Below, piece after piece: positions 1-8,600 of a stretch of 45,951 bases of DNA (position 1 is the first letter of the stretch; each line of letters opens with the position of its first letter). The position numbers and the translations under genes were made by a program. This DNA is from JAVBLT01 sp031553315 (GTDB lineage Bacteria > Verrucomicrobiota > Kiritimatiellia > RFP12 > DVOR01), in assembly GCA_031553315.1 (NCBI GenBank), contig JAVBLT010000047.1:1-45951 (forward strand). The letters run 5' to 3'. The notes below the pieces were generated by a model that was not told the origin of the DNA, searched no databases, and was given only the letters and a program-made list of their open reading frames with translations.

Positions 1-79
1 CATCGACGACCGCGGCCGCGTGAAGCTCAGCCGCCGCGAAGCCATGCGCGACCGCGACGCCCAGCAGACCAACGCCTAG
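1..79 (+). CDS. pnp: Polynucleotide phosphorylase, C-terminal end (partial)
   Basis: Only the last 25 codons are in the window, read from base 2 and ending in TAG at 77-79. The peptide contains DDRGRVKLSRREA, the typical end of the S1 RNA-binding domain of bacterial polynucleotide phosphorylase. The enzyme degrades RNA 3' to 5' by phosphorolysis and is a degradosome component in many bacteria. The stop codon is followed 12 bases later by a truncated copy of a palindromic repeat, then two full copies, before a strong terminator at 446-477, so the pnp transcript probably carries these hairpins in its 3' UTR. Assignment rests on a short tail but the motif is distinctive. Confidence 0.8.
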   Translation, partial: IDDRGRVKLSRREAMRDRDAQQTNA

Positions 80-91
80 ACCGGCTTTCGA

Positions 92-118
92 CGGAAAGAT
101 CAATCGAAATATGCTCTA
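92..118 (+). repeat. Truncated right end of the 163-bp palindromic repeat
   Basis: These 27 bases match the right end of the full element found at 117-279 and elsewhere (from CGGAAAGATCAATCG to ATGCTCTA). The left part is missing. Its terminal TA is shared with the next copy. It shows that a third element once lay, or began to lie, at this site. Confidence 0.8.
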
Positions 119-279
119 GAGCAGGTTTCGAATGAGATTTCCGGATTTTTCGAAGGCGAATTTTGGTTTTGACAAACGCTTGAGGTGAGCCGTAGCAACG
201 CTACGGCGATCTGAGAGGGTGAAGTTTAAAAACAAAAAGCACCGAGAAAAAGTGGAAAGATCAATTGAAATATGCTCTA
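117..279 (+). repeat. 163-bp palindromic MITE-like repeat, copy 1
   Basis: Full copy beginning TAGAGCAGGTTTCGA and ending ATATGCTCTA. The element is a long imperfect inverted repeat: the outer ~25 bases of each arm match in reverse complement, and the centre is the perfect stem CCGTAGC/GCTACGG around AAC. It is bracketed by TA at both ends. No plausible protein is encoded. Compared with the other copies it has AGTGG for AGCGG and ATTGAA for ATCGAA near the right end. Its final TA is the first TA of copy 2. Confidence 0.9.
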
Positions 280-440
280 GAGCAGGTTTCGAATGAGATT
301 TCCGGATTTTTCGAAGGCGAATTTTGGTTTTGACAAACGCTTGAGGTGAGCCGTAGCAACGCTACGGCGATCTGAGAGGGTGAAGTTCAAAAACAAAAAG
401 CACCGAGAAAAAGCGGAAAGATCAATCGAAATATGCTCTA
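278..440 (+). repeat. 163-bp palindromic MITE-like repeat, copy 2
   Basis: Second full copy, directly joined to copy 1 and sharing the TA at 278-279. The same arms and central hairpin CCGTAGC-AAC-GCTACGG are present. The element lies between pnp and the two-way terminator that also serves queE. Confidence 0.9.
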
Positions 441-445
441 AGCCC

Positions 446-477
446 AAAAAGCGCCCGCCTCGCAGCGGGCGCTTTTT
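446..477. terminator. Bidirectional terminator between pnp and queE
   Basis: A perfect 8-bp GC stem (GCGCCCGC/GCGGGCGC, loop CTCGCA) is flanked by A5 on the left and T6 on the right, so it reads as a rho-independent terminator on both strands. It ends pnp on the plus strand and queD-queE on the minus strand. Confidence 0.85.
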
Positions 478-533
478 TATTCGGGCGCCTTTCGATTCAC
501 GGATTCGGAATCCGGATTACGCATTGGCAATTC

Positions 534-1184
534 TCACGCGATCCCCGCCAGCTTGTGCGCCTGCATCGAGAGCCGCCAGGGGGATTCTTCCCGGGATAAT
601 TCCGCATTGAGGCGCCCGAGCAGAACGACCGCATCGAGCACGGCCATCTTTCCATCTGCGGCGCAGGGTGAGAGAAAGTAGTCGGCGGCGGGAAAGCGCG
701 CGCGGTAAGCTCGGCAGCGGCGGGCCGTTTCCTCAAACGCGTTGCACACCACAATGCGGATTTCATCGGCCCGGATCAGGCCTTTGCCTTCGTAGCGCTC
801 GGGCTTCTCCAGCTTGGGCGAGGCGGCAATGTAATCGAGCGCCGCGCGAAGCTCCGGCGGCGGCTCAAGCGTGGCGTTCGTTTCGAGGCCGAGCCAGAAA
901 CCGCGCCGCTTCAGCTCGGCCGCCAGCGCTGAAAGCTCCGCCTGAAGCAACGGCTCGCCGCCGGTGAAAATCACCGAACGGTGCGCCGGATGCTTTTTCG
1001 CCAGCGATTCCACCTCCGCCACCAGGCTCTCCAGGGAGAGGTGGCGGTGCTCGGCCAGATCCGTATCGCACCACGCGCAGCGCAGATTGCACCCCGCAAA
1101 GCGCACAAAGATACACGGGCGCCCTGTGTTGCGGCCTTCGCCCTGAAGTGTGGCAAAGCATTCAACAAGCGGAAAATCAGCCAT
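534..1184 (-). CDS. queE: 7-carboxy-7-deazaguanine synthase (radical SAM)
   Basis: A 216-aa protein that converts 6-carboxytetrahydropterin to 7-carboxy-7-deazaguanine in the queuosine pathway. It has the N-terminal LQGEGRNTG substrate loop, a radical-SAM cluster motif CNLRCAWC (CX3CX2C, typical of QueE) near residues 33-40, and the FTGGEPLLQ motif near 94. Length fits the family. It starts 4 bases after the queD stop, with the Shine-Dalgarno sequence AGGGAG in the end of queD, so the two are co-transcribed. The product of QueD is the substrate of QueE. queC and queF are not in this window. Confidence 0.93.
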   Translation of the reverse strand: MADFPLVECFATLQGEGRNTGRPCIFVRFAGCNLRCAWCDTDLAEHRHLSLESLVAEVESLAKKHPAHRSVIFTGGEPLLQAELSALAAELKRRGFWLGLETNATLEPPPELRAALDYIAASPKLEKPERYEGKGLIRADEIRIVVCNAFEETARRCRAYRARFPAADYFLSPCAADGKMAVLDAVVLLGRLNAELSREESPWRLSMQAHKLAGIA

Positions 1185-1188
1185 GAAA

Positions 1189-1611
1189 TCACTCCCTGTA
1201 GGTGGCCGAGCTGGCCGGGGTTTCGCTCACGCTCACGGCGCTCACCGGAAGACCGGCCTTGCGAAGCAGTGAGAAGAAGTGCCGAGCCAGGTTCTCGCTT
1301 GTGCTTCTGAAGGGGAGGGCCGCGGTGCGCAGGCCGTGGCGGAGCAGGGAAGCGGCGATGTCGGCCTCGACCTCGGAGGTGGCGTCGTAAATAAACGCAT
1401 GATCCATGGGTTCGGCGATCACGGTCTGCATGACCTGTTTGAGGTCTTTGAAATCCATGACCATGTCATCGGGCGGCGAATCGGGGCGGGCGGCGGCGCT
1501 CAGCTCCACGGTGACCCGATAGGTGTGGCCGTGCAGATTGCGGCACTGGCCGGCGTGGCCGGTCAGCAGGTGGGCGGCGTCAAACGAACAGGATCGGGTA
1601 ATCACAAGCAT
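1189..1611 (-). CDS. queD: 6-carboxytetrahydropterin synthase (QueD/PTPS family)
   Basis: A 140-aa enzyme acting before QueE in 7-deazaguanine synthesis, making 6-carboxytetrahydropterin from dihydroneopterin triphosphate. The zinc-binding histidines are visible as the FDAAH motif near residue 13 and the HGHTY motif near residue 30; a DHAFI segment follows. The start at 1611 (MLVITRSCSF) is chosen because GGAGG lies 7 bases upstream; the same frame runs further upstream but crosses a terminator. A good promoter lies 20-50 bases upstream. Family members also include eukaryotic-type PTPS, but the queE neighbour settles the role. Confidence 0.92.
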   Translation of the reverse strand: MLVITRSCSFDAAHLLTGHAGQCRNLHGHTYRVTVELSAAARPDSPPDDMVMDFKDLKQVMQTVIAEPMDHAFIYDATSEVEADIAASLLRHGLRTAALPFRSTSENLARHFFSLLRKAGLPVSAVSVSETPASSATYRE

Positions 1612-1638
1612 GGCAAACCTCCAAATGAGAACGGAGGC

Positions 1639-1667
1639 ATTATTGCCTGAAAACACAAAAGTGTAAA
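1639..1667 (-). promoter_or_regulatory. Likely sigma-70 promoter for queD-queE
   Basis: On the minus strand TTTACA (1662-1667) and AATAAT (1639-1644) are separated by 17 bases, with about 20 bases from the expected start of transcription to the queD ATG. It lies just beyond the rpsG terminator. I see no preQ1 riboswitch in the short leader. Confidence 0.5.
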
Positions 1668-1670
1668 GCC

Positions 1671-1710
1671 AAAATAAAAAAACAGGCGGAACCGCGAGGT
1701 CCCGCCTGTC
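1671..1710 (-). terminator. Rho-independent terminator after rpsG
   Basis: On the minus strand a 12-bp stem with one mismatch or wobble (ACAGGCGGGACC/GGTTCCGCCTGT) closes a TCGC loop and is followed by T7ATTTT. It starts about 25 bases after the rpsG stop and separates the ribosomal genes from queD. Confidence 0.9.
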
Positions 1711-1733
1711 TGTCGGACCGGGGTGAGCCGGTC

Positions 1734-2204
1734 TTACCACGCGTAATGGGCGAAGGCTTTGTTGGCCTGGGCCATTTTGTGGGTGTCGTCGCGCTTCTTG
1801 AGCACGTTGCCTTGGTTGTTGTAGGCGTCGAGGAGCTCAAGGGCGACGGCTTTGGGCATGGGCACGCCGCGGCGGGCGGAGGCGAACTGGCTCATCCAGC
1901 GGAGGGCGAGGGCGAGCTGGCGGGTGGGGCGGATTTCGACCGGCACGGGGTAGGTGGTGCCGCCCACGCGGCGGGATTTCACTTCCACTTTGGGCTTCAT
2001 GTTGTTGATCGCCTGATCCATCACTTCGATGGGATCTTTGCCGGTTTTGGCGGCGAGCTCTTCGATCGCGCCGTAGACGATGCGTTCGGCAGTGGTCTTC
2101 TTGCCGGATTTCATCAGCGTGCGGACGACTTTGGCGACCATTTCGCTGTTAAACTTGGGGTCGGTCATGTGGACCCGCTTAAGTGCTCTGCGTCTTCTTG
2201 CCAT
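1734..2204 (-). CDS. rpsG: 30S ribosomal protein S7
   Basis: A 156-aa S7 protein, full family length, starting MARRRRALKR and containing the conserved segments TAERIVYGAI, VEVKSRRVGG and RPTRQLALALRW. S7 nucleates assembly of the 30S head by binding the 3' domain of 16S rRNA and contacts tRNA in the E site. It follows rpsL by 11 bases. In most bacteria fusA and tuf come next in the str operon; here a strong terminator follows directly and the next genes are queD-queE, so the operon is shortened. Confidence 0.97.
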   Translation of the reverse strand: MARRRRALKRVHMTDPKFNSEMVAKVVRTLMKSGKKTTAERIVYGAIEELAAKTGKDPIEVMDQAINNMKPKVEVKSRRVGGTTYPVPVEIRPTRQLALALRWMSQFASARRGVPMPKAVALELLDAYNNQGNVLKKRDDTHKMAQANKAFAHYAW

Positions 2205-2215
2205 GATTTACCGCC

Positions 2216-2614
2216 TTATCTCTTCTTGCCTTTGGCGGCTTCGGCCGCGTTTTTCTTCACGCCGTACTTGGAGCGGCTGCGTTTACGCCCGTTGACGCCG
2301 AGGCTGTCGAGCGTGCCGCGGACGATGTGGTAACGCACGCCGGGCAAGTCTTTCACACGACCGCCGCGAACCAGCACCACGCTGTGTTCCTGGAGGTTGT
2401 GGCCTTCGCCGGGGATGTAGGCGGTCACTTCGTAGCCGCTGGTGAGGCGCACGCGGGCAACCTTACGCAAAGCGGAGTTGGGCTTCTTGGGGGTCTGCGT
2501 CTTCACGACGATGCACACGCCGCGGCGCTGGGGGCAGGCCTTGAGCGCAGGCGATTTGCTCTTTTTGCGCAGGGGGCTTCTCCCCTGGCGCACAAGCTGG
2601 TTAATTGTCGGCAT
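2216..2614 (-). CDS. rpsL: 30S ribosomal protein S12
   Basis: A 132-aa S12 protein, part of the decoding centre. The streptomycin-interacting loops are wild type in appearance: TPKKPNSALRK and the RVKDLPGVRYH segment, whose Asp is the usual methylthiolation site. The start at 2614 (MPTINQLVRQ) is the normal S12 N-terminus and has AAGGAAG upstream; an in-frame extension to 2785 is leader RNA, not protein. It is the first gene of a two-gene operon with rpsG and is preceded by a structured leader of about 175 bases. Confidence 0.97.
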   Translation of the reverse strand: MPTINQLVRQGRSPLRKKSKSPALKACPQRRGVCIVVKTQTPKKPNSALRKVARVRLTSGYEVTAYIPGEGHNLQEHSVVLVRGGRVKDLPGVRYHIVRGTLDSLGVNGRKRSRSKYGVKKNAAEAAKGKKR

Positions 2615-2795
2615 TCTGTTCTTCCTTAAACGTAAAACAATCAACGGGCCTTCCAAAAGGGCCGCTGTTTCCGCGAAACGCCGCATCGCTGCGGTTTCCG
2701 CACGCTCCATAGATCGCCGGCCGACGGAACGGGGCTCTCGTTCTCTAAGCGCCTGACAGCTACGACAGACACTCCGGTGAATCAATGAACTTCAA

Positions 2796-2824
2796 ACTAT
2801 ATCAAAATAAGCCGCTGCCTGCAA
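2796..2824 (-). promoter_or_regulatory. Promoter of rpsL-rpsG
   Basis: TTGCAG (2819-2824) and TATAGT (2796-2801) on the minus strand are separated by 17 bases. Two other strong sites in this window, before the DUF3857 gene and the tRNA cluster, have the same TTGC..-17-TATAGT form. The transcribed leader to 2615 contains several short inverted repeats (for example GAACG/CGTTC and a GGCC-rich pair at about 2645-2664) that might serve ribosomal protein feedback; no known class is recognised. Confidence 0.65.
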
Positions 2825-2831
2825 TCACAAA

Positions 2832-4127
2832 TTACAGCTTTTTGGGAAGCCAGGTGACGATCCCGGGGAAGACCATCATGAGGGCGATGGCGAAGATGAG
2901 GAGGAAGATGTAGGGGAAGGCGCCGCGGAAAACCGTGGGGAGCGGGGTGCGGTCGACGCCGCTGACGACGTAGACGTTGACGCCGACGGGGGGGGAAATC
3001 ACGCCGATCTGGGTCACGAGCACGATGATGACGCCGAACCACAGGGGGTCGAAACCCAGGCGGGTGATCACGGGAAGGAAGATGGAGGTGGTGAGGAGGA
3101 CAAGGGCGAGGGCGTCGAGAAAGCACCCGGCGATGACGTAGAAGGCCACGATCATGGCGAACACGAGGAAGCGGTGCAGGGGGAGGTTGCCCATCCAGGT
3201 CGCGAGCGCGCCGGGCAGCCCGGTGACCTGCATGAAGTGCCCGAAGACGGTGGCTCCGGCCACGATGAGGAGCACCATGCAGGAGGTGCGGATGGTCTCC
3301 TCAACGGAGAGGCGGAGCTTGGCCCAGGTCAGGCGGCGGCCCAAGGCGGCGATGGCGATGGAGCCGACGGCGCCGATGGCGGCGGCTTCGGTGGGGGTGA
3401 AGAGGCCGCCGAAGAGGCCGCCCATCACCAGGGAAAAGAGGAGGAGGGTTTCGATGACGCCCATGAGCGAACGCCAGCGGGCGCCCCAGGAAACCTTTTC
3501 GGCCAGGGGGGCGAGCCGGGGCTGGATGCTGCAGCGGATGTAGATGTAGAGCATGAAGAGAAGGGTGACGAAGAGGCCGGGAATGATGGCGGCCACGAAG
3601 AGTTTGTCGATGGAAATCTCGGTGAGGACGCCGTAGACGATGAGCACCACGCTGGGGGGGATGAGCATGCCCAGGCTGCCGCCGGCGGCGACGGCGCCGG
3701 AGGCGAGGGTGTCGGAGTATTTGCGCTTGCGCATTTCGGGAAGGGCCACGGCGGCCATGGTGGCGGCGGTGGCGGGGCCGGATCCGCAGATGGCGCCGAA
3801 GATGGCGCAGGCGCCGATGGTGGCGATGGCCAGGCCGCCGCGCACGCGCCCGAACCAGGCTTGGACGGCGTCGAAAAGGCGGCCGCTCATGCCGGAGTGG
3901 TAGGCGACCTGGCTCATGAGGATGAAGAGGGGGATGACGGTGAGGCCGTTGGAGCTGAACACGTCGTAAAAATCGGTGACGAGGACGGGGCCCGCCGCGC
4001 GCCAGCTGACGGTGAGCCCGAAGCCGAGCCAGCCGATGACGGCCATGGCGATGCCCACGGGCATGCTGAAGACGAGCAGGAGAAGAAGAAGGGCAAGGCC
4101 GGTGAAGCCGAGGGCGATGGGGGTCAT
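2832..4127 (-). CDS. dctM: TRAP transporter large permease, DctM type
   Basis: A 431-aa, very hydrophobic membrane protein with about 12 transmembrane segments, matching the large subunit of tripartite ATP-independent periplasmic transporters. Characteristic stretches include GAICGSGPATAATMAAVALPEM, seen here in two parts around residues 95-115, GSLGMLIPPS, and the C-terminal GVISPPVGVNVYVV. It uses the ion gradient to import the ligand delivered by DctP. The start at 4127 overlaps the dctQ stop as ATGA; a longer frame upstream is only the shadow of dctQ. It is the last gene of the long minus-strand operon and I see no terminator after it. Confidence 0.93.
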   Translation of the reverse strand: MTPIALGFTGLALLLLLLVFSMPVGIAMAVIGWLGFGLTVSWRAAGPVLVTDFYDVFSSNGLTVIPLFILMSQVAYHSGMSGRLFDAVQAWFGRVRGGLAIATIGACAIFGAICGSGPATAATMAAVALPEMRKRKYSDTLASGAVAAGGSLGMLIPPSVVLIVYGVLTEISIDKLFVAAIIPGLFVTLLFMLYIYIRCSIQPRLAPLAEKVSWGARWRSLMGVIETLLLFSLVMGGLFGGLFTPTEAAAIGAVGSIAIAALGRRLTWAKLRLSVEETIRTSCMVLLIVAGATVFGHFMQVTGLPGALATWMGNLPLHRFLVFAMIVAFYVIAGCFLDALALVLLTTSIFLPVITRLGFDPLWFGVIIVLVTQIGVISPPVGVNVYVVSGVDRTPLPTVFRGAFPYIFLLIFAIALMMVFPGIVTWLPKKL

Positions 4128-4660
4128 TGCGCGGTCTCCTTCCCGGTCTCGGCATGGATGGCGATCATGGGCCGGCCGGGGTGGGCGAGGTGATAGAGGG
4201 TGACGAAGGCGGTGAGGATGCAGGAAAGGCCGATGACCCAGGGGATCCAGAACACGGGCAGGTAGAGGGTCGGGGTCACTTCGTTGGCCTCGAGGAAGAG
4301 GAGGCCGTAGGTGAAGCATTGCCAGGCCATGACGGAGAAGAAGGCGAGCATGAGCAGGCGCGAGAGGGTGTCCATGACGTGGCGGCCGCGGCGGCCGGCG
4401 CGGTGGTAGAAGTATTCGATGGCGACGTGGCCTTTGACGGCTTTGGTGAGGGGCACGGCTCCGGCGACGGTGATGGCTCCGGCGATGCCGACGAGGTCGT
4501 AGGCGCCGGGGACGGCGAGCTTGAGGGTGCGGGCGATCACGTCGACCGCGGTGATCGCGGCCATGAAGGCGAGGGCTGCGCCGGCGATGCCGGCCATGGC
4601 CCAGATGCAGAGGCGGACGGCGGGGGCGGTTTTTTCGGTGAGGAGGATGAGGGCTTTCAT
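4124..4660 (-). CDS. dctQ: TRAP transporter small permease, DctQ type
   Basis: A 178-aa protein with four predicted membrane helices (about residues 18-40, 55-75, 100-120, 138-160), the size and layout of the DctQ small subunit. The segment following helix 2, with KGHVAIEYF, is typical of the family. It overlaps dctP upstream and dctM downstream by four bases each (ATGA), the usual translational coupling of dctP-Q-M sets. Confidence 0.9.
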   Translation of the reverse strand: MKALILLTEKTAPAVRLCIWAMAGIAGAALAFMAAITAVDVIARTLKLAVPGAYDLVGIAGAITVAGAVPLTKAVKGHVAIEYFYHRAGRRGRHVMDTLSRLLMLAFFSVMAWQCFTYGLLFLEANEVTPTLYLPVFWIPWVIGLSCILTAFVTLYHLAHPGRPMIAIHAETGKETAQ

Positions 4661-5670
4661 GGGGCGGTTTCCTGTTTCAGGCTGTTGCGGACGTCGTCAA
4701 GAAAGGGCCGGGCGTCGATCCCGCGGTCGGCGGCGCGCTTGAGGTAACTGCCGAAGAGGCCGGAGAGGCGTTCTTCCCAGCGGGCGTTTTCTTCGGGGGT
4801 GAGGGTGATGCGGCGGCGGCCGAGCTGCTCGAGGAATTCGTCGGCGGCGGCGTCGGCGGCGTTCCAGCCCTGGCCGTGGAGGGGCACGTAGCGGGCGCTG
4901 ACGGCGGTGAAGGCGCGCTGGATATCGGCGGGGAGGCGGTTCCACATGTCTTTGTTCATGGCGACGAACATGGCGGTGGTGTAGCTGAGGGCGGGGGCTT
5001 GGGTGACGGTGCGGATGCATTCGCCCTGGCGCCAGCCTTTGAGGGTTTCCACGGGGCAGAGGGTGGCGTCGACCACGCCTTTGGAGAGGGCGTCGTAGGT
5101 TTCGGGCTGGCTCATGCTCACGGGGGTGCCGCCGAGGGCTTTGATCATTTGGGAGGAGAGGCCGGTGGCGCGGGTCTTGAGGCGGGCCACGTCGGCGAGG
5201 GTTTCGACGGGGGCGCGCGAGGCGAGGACGCCGGGGCCGTGGGCGTGTACGTAGAGGAGGTGGGTATCGCGCACTTCTTTGGGGTTGTGCCTGAGGGCGA
5301 TTTCGTTGGCCACGCGGGTGGCGGTGGCGCCGTCGGGCCAGCCGAGGGGGAGGTCGAGGCCGGCGAGCAGGGGGAAGCGGCCGGGGGTGTAGGCGAAGCA
5401 GCTCATGCCGATGTCGGAGATGCCTGAGACCACGCCGAGGTAGCACTGGCTGGCTTTGGTGAGGGAGGCGCCGGTGTAGACGGTGATTTTGACGCGGTTC
5501 GCGGTGGCGGCTTCGACGTCGCGCGCCCAGGCTTCGGCGAGCTTGGCCTGCACGTGGGAGGGGGGAAAGAAGACGCTGTAGGTGAGGCGGTATTCGGGCT
5601 GGTTTTCGCGGTTGCCGCACCCTGCGCAAAGGGCGGCGCAAAGGAGGGCGAGGAGGGTGTGGCGGATCAT
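4657..5670 (-). CDS. dctP: TRAP transporter substrate-binding protein, DctP family, predicted lipoprotein
   Basis: A 337-aa extracytoplasmic solute receptor. The N-terminus MIRHTLLALLCAALCAGC carries a lipobox (LCAGC), so it is probably a lipoprotein rather than a freely periplasmic receptor, which is less usual for DctP proteins. The body has DctP-like features: the opening SVFFPPSHVQ, DVARLKTRATG near the middle, and the ETYDALSKGVVDA motif. The ligand cannot be read from sequence; DctP proteins bind carboxylates of many kinds. It overlaps the upstream PKS-like gene by four bases (ATGA), so the transporter belongs to that operon. Confidence 0.88.
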   Translation of the reverse strand: MIRHTLLALLCAALCAGCGNRENQPEYRLTYSVFFPPSHVQAKLAEAWARDVEAATANRVKITVYTGASLTKASQCYLGVVSGISDIGMSCFAYTPGRFPLLAGLDLPLGWPDGATATRVANEIALRHNPKEVRDTHLLYVHAHGPGVLASRAPVETLADVARLKTRATGLSSQMIKALGGTPVSMSQPETYDALSKGVVDATLCPVETLKGWRQGECIRTVTQAPALSYTTAMFVAMNKDMWNRLPADIQRAFTAVSARYVPLHGQGWNAADAAADEFLEQLGRRRITLTPEENARWEERLSGLFGSYLKRAADRGIDARPFLDDVRNSLKQETAP

Positions 5671-8600
5671 GGCTGGGGGGTACTCCTATCGTCGGGCAAG
5701 AGGCAGCAGGCGATGGCGTGGTTGGCCTGGACGCCGGTTTTGACGGGGATCAACGCGCCTCTGAGCGAGGGGAAATGTTCGGCCCACTGGCCCATGAGCT
5801 CCATGTGGATCATGCCGTCTTGCGGGTTTGATTTGCGGATGCGCAGGTCGGTGGGGGCGTAGCGGATGCCGGTGCCGAGGGCTTTGGAGACGGCTTCCTT
5901 GGAACACCAGAAGCGCAGGACGGCGGTAGGGCCCACGCCGGAGCGGGTGGCGAGCTCCTGTTCCTCGATGGTGAAGACGCCTTGGAGGAAATCGGCGCTG
6001 AGGTCGCGGCCGATCTGCTCGATGTCGATCCCGATGCGGGCGCGCTGGGTCACGGCGGCGAGGATGAGCCTGGAGGTGTGGGCGATGGTGAGGTCGAGGG
6101 GGGCGGTGAGCTGATCCTGCCAGGGGCCGAGGGGGTGGGGTTTGCCCAGGTCGTCTTTCCAGATGGTGACGTCGGCGCTGGCGCAGGCGATGTTGTAATG
6201 GTCTTTGAGGTAGCGGCGGACGGCTTCTTTGGCGGCGACTCTGCCGTGGAGCCATTCGATGCGCCGGAGGGCGCCGCCGGTCATTTCGTTCCAGTCGTCC
6301 CGCTCGGTGGGGGAGAGCACGGCGTAGGCGAGGGCTTTGAGCCAGAGCTCCTGGTTCTGTTCGAAGAATTCGGGGGTGGTGTTTTCGTAGATGGCGCCGC
6401 AGACGCCGCCCGGATCGCCGGGGAGGATGCCGTGGGGGAGGGGCTGGGTGATGAAGTTGCGGTCGGGGTACATCACGAAATCGTGGAGCTCTTTCTTGGC
6501 GCGGCCGCTGACCTCTTCCCAGCCGCGGATGAGCAGGAGGAGGCGGCCGAGCTCGTCGGTCACATAAATGTCGACCTGGTGGGAGCGGGGGGTGACGTTG
6601 ACGAGGCGGAGGTGGGCTTTGAGGAGGGTGCCTTCGGCGATGGCGGCGGTGTAGAAGCGGATGCTGCGCGCGCGGAAGGGCAGGGAGATGGCGCCGTGGA
6701 AGCGTTCGTGGGAGCGCCAGAGGGAGAAGCCGGAGACCACGGCGTCGACCAACAGGGGCATGGCGGAGAAGTGGGGGCGGGTGAGGTAGCGGACGGTGCC
6801 TTGGGCGCCGGGCATGAGGATGTCGTAATCGATGCCGTCCATGGCCCAGTTCGAGGCGGCGCGGATGTTGCGCAGGGAGGGGCCCTGGAGGAGGCGCTCG
6901 GGGTAGATGTCGGCCTGCTGCCAATCCACGCGGCGGGGGTTGATGAGCGGCTTGAGGTCGAAGGCGGGGGCTTCGGGCACGTGTTCGCCCAGGACGATGG
7001 TGGCCTCGATCATGGGCCAGGTGAAATCGGTGTTGGGGGCGTCGTTGCGGAGCTGGACTTTGACGCTGCGGGTCTCGCCGGCGGGGTCGGAGATGAGGGT
7101 TGCGGTGATTTTAAGCGCCACTTTGTCAAACGCGAAGCTGAGCCAGCGCTGGGCTTTGAGGTGTTCGACCCGGATGAGCGTGAGGCGGGGGAAGAGGCGG
7201 CGCGCGGTTTCGGCCATGACCTCGAGGCAGGAGGGCACGGCGAAGAGCGTGAGCCCCTTGAGGTCGGGATCGGAGAGGGAAATGCGGTCGGTGCCGATGG
7301 CGAAATCGCTCAAATAGGGGTAGTCTTCGAGGGGGATCACGCGTTTGAGGGTGATTTCCTTTTCGGGTTCGTGGCTGACCACTTCGGCGCCGGTGAGGAA
7401 GGGGAAATCGGTGCCTTTGCGGGGGCGGTTTTCTTTCTCCTCGCAGGGGGCGCAGCTCCGGGGGGCGGCCTGGGTATCGGGCTGGAGGAGGCGGGGATCC
7501 ACGCGGTCGGGGCGCAGGGCGGGCAGGTCGGCGGAGAAGCGGACGATGGTGCGCTCCCGCACGGGCGCGGTCACGGGGTGGTCGAAATCGAGCCACTTGG
7601 CGCGGTTGAAGAAGCGCAGGTGGGTGTAGTCGATCGGCACGCCGTTGGCGGCGAGGGCGCCGAGCGCCTGGCCGACCTGCACGAGGCCGGAGCGGTGGAG
7701 CGAGTGCATCTGCACGGTGGTGAAGCGGCGGCCTTCGCCGGTGAGGATCTTGTCGATCATGGGCGAGAGGATGCCGCGCGCGCCGACTTCCACGAAGATG
7801 CGGCAGCCGTTGTCGTACATGGCGCGGATGGTTTTGGGGAAGTCGATCGTGTTGAGCATCTGGGCGCAGAGGGCGTTGACCACGGCGGGGCGCGAGGGTT
7901 TGACGGCTTCGGCCCGCACGCAGGAGTAGAGCGGCACGGGGGAAGGCTCGGTGACCCAGTGTTTGAAGAAGTTTTTGACGGCGGGGAGGGCGGGCGCCGC
8001 CCAGGCGCTGTTGAAGGGACAGGAGACGGTCTCGATCACGCTGAGGCCGCCGAGGGCGCGGATGGAATCGGAGAGCTCCGTGCCGAGCCCGGGCTTGGCG
8101 CAGAGCACGCAGTCTTCGGGGGAAAGGCGCTGCGCCATGAGGATGCGGTCGGGGTCGGCGGCGCAGAGCGCTTCGACCTGTTCCACGGGAACGCCGCCGG
8201 CGGTGACCAGAATCGAGGGCTCGAAGCCGCCCTGGTCGGCGAGGTGGGCGAGCATGAAGCCGGCGTCGCGCAAGATCTGCACGCGGTTCATCATGGGCTT
8301 CCACTGGAGCACATGGTAGGCGGTGAAGGCGCCTAGGCCGACTCCCGCCACGGCCTGGGGGCGGATGCCGACGGAGGCGAGGATGTTGGTGAAGACGAGG
8401 CTCGCGAGGTAGGTCGAGGCGGAGGAGAGGATGGTGAGAAAATCGGAGGCGCTTTCGCTGGCGGCGTAGGTGTGGCCGGGGGTGGTGGAGAAGAGCCACT
8501 CGGAGGGGGAGGCGACCTCGCAGATATCGGCGAAGGCCTCTTCCATGTCGTCGAACGCTTCGCGGACGCCGTCGAAGGTGAGGGCGATATCGCGCATCAT

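Noticed and set aside
117..440. CRISPR array from the repeats near pnp
   Set aside because: The units are 163 bp, palindromic and directly joined with no spacers, and no cas genes are present.
380..610. Open frame MKFKNKKHREKAERSIE starting in repeat copy 2, also seen at copies 3 and 4
   Set aside because: The shared N-terminus is only the right arm of the palindromic repeat; the downstream parts differ and there is no ribosome site.
1612..1670. preQ1 riboswitch before queD
   Set aside because: The leader is only about 20 bases long after the likely transcription start and lacks the aptamer's C-rich and A-rich parts.
2615..2785. N-terminal extension of S12
   Set aside because: S12 proteins start MPTINQL; the upstream part is leader RNA with hairpins.
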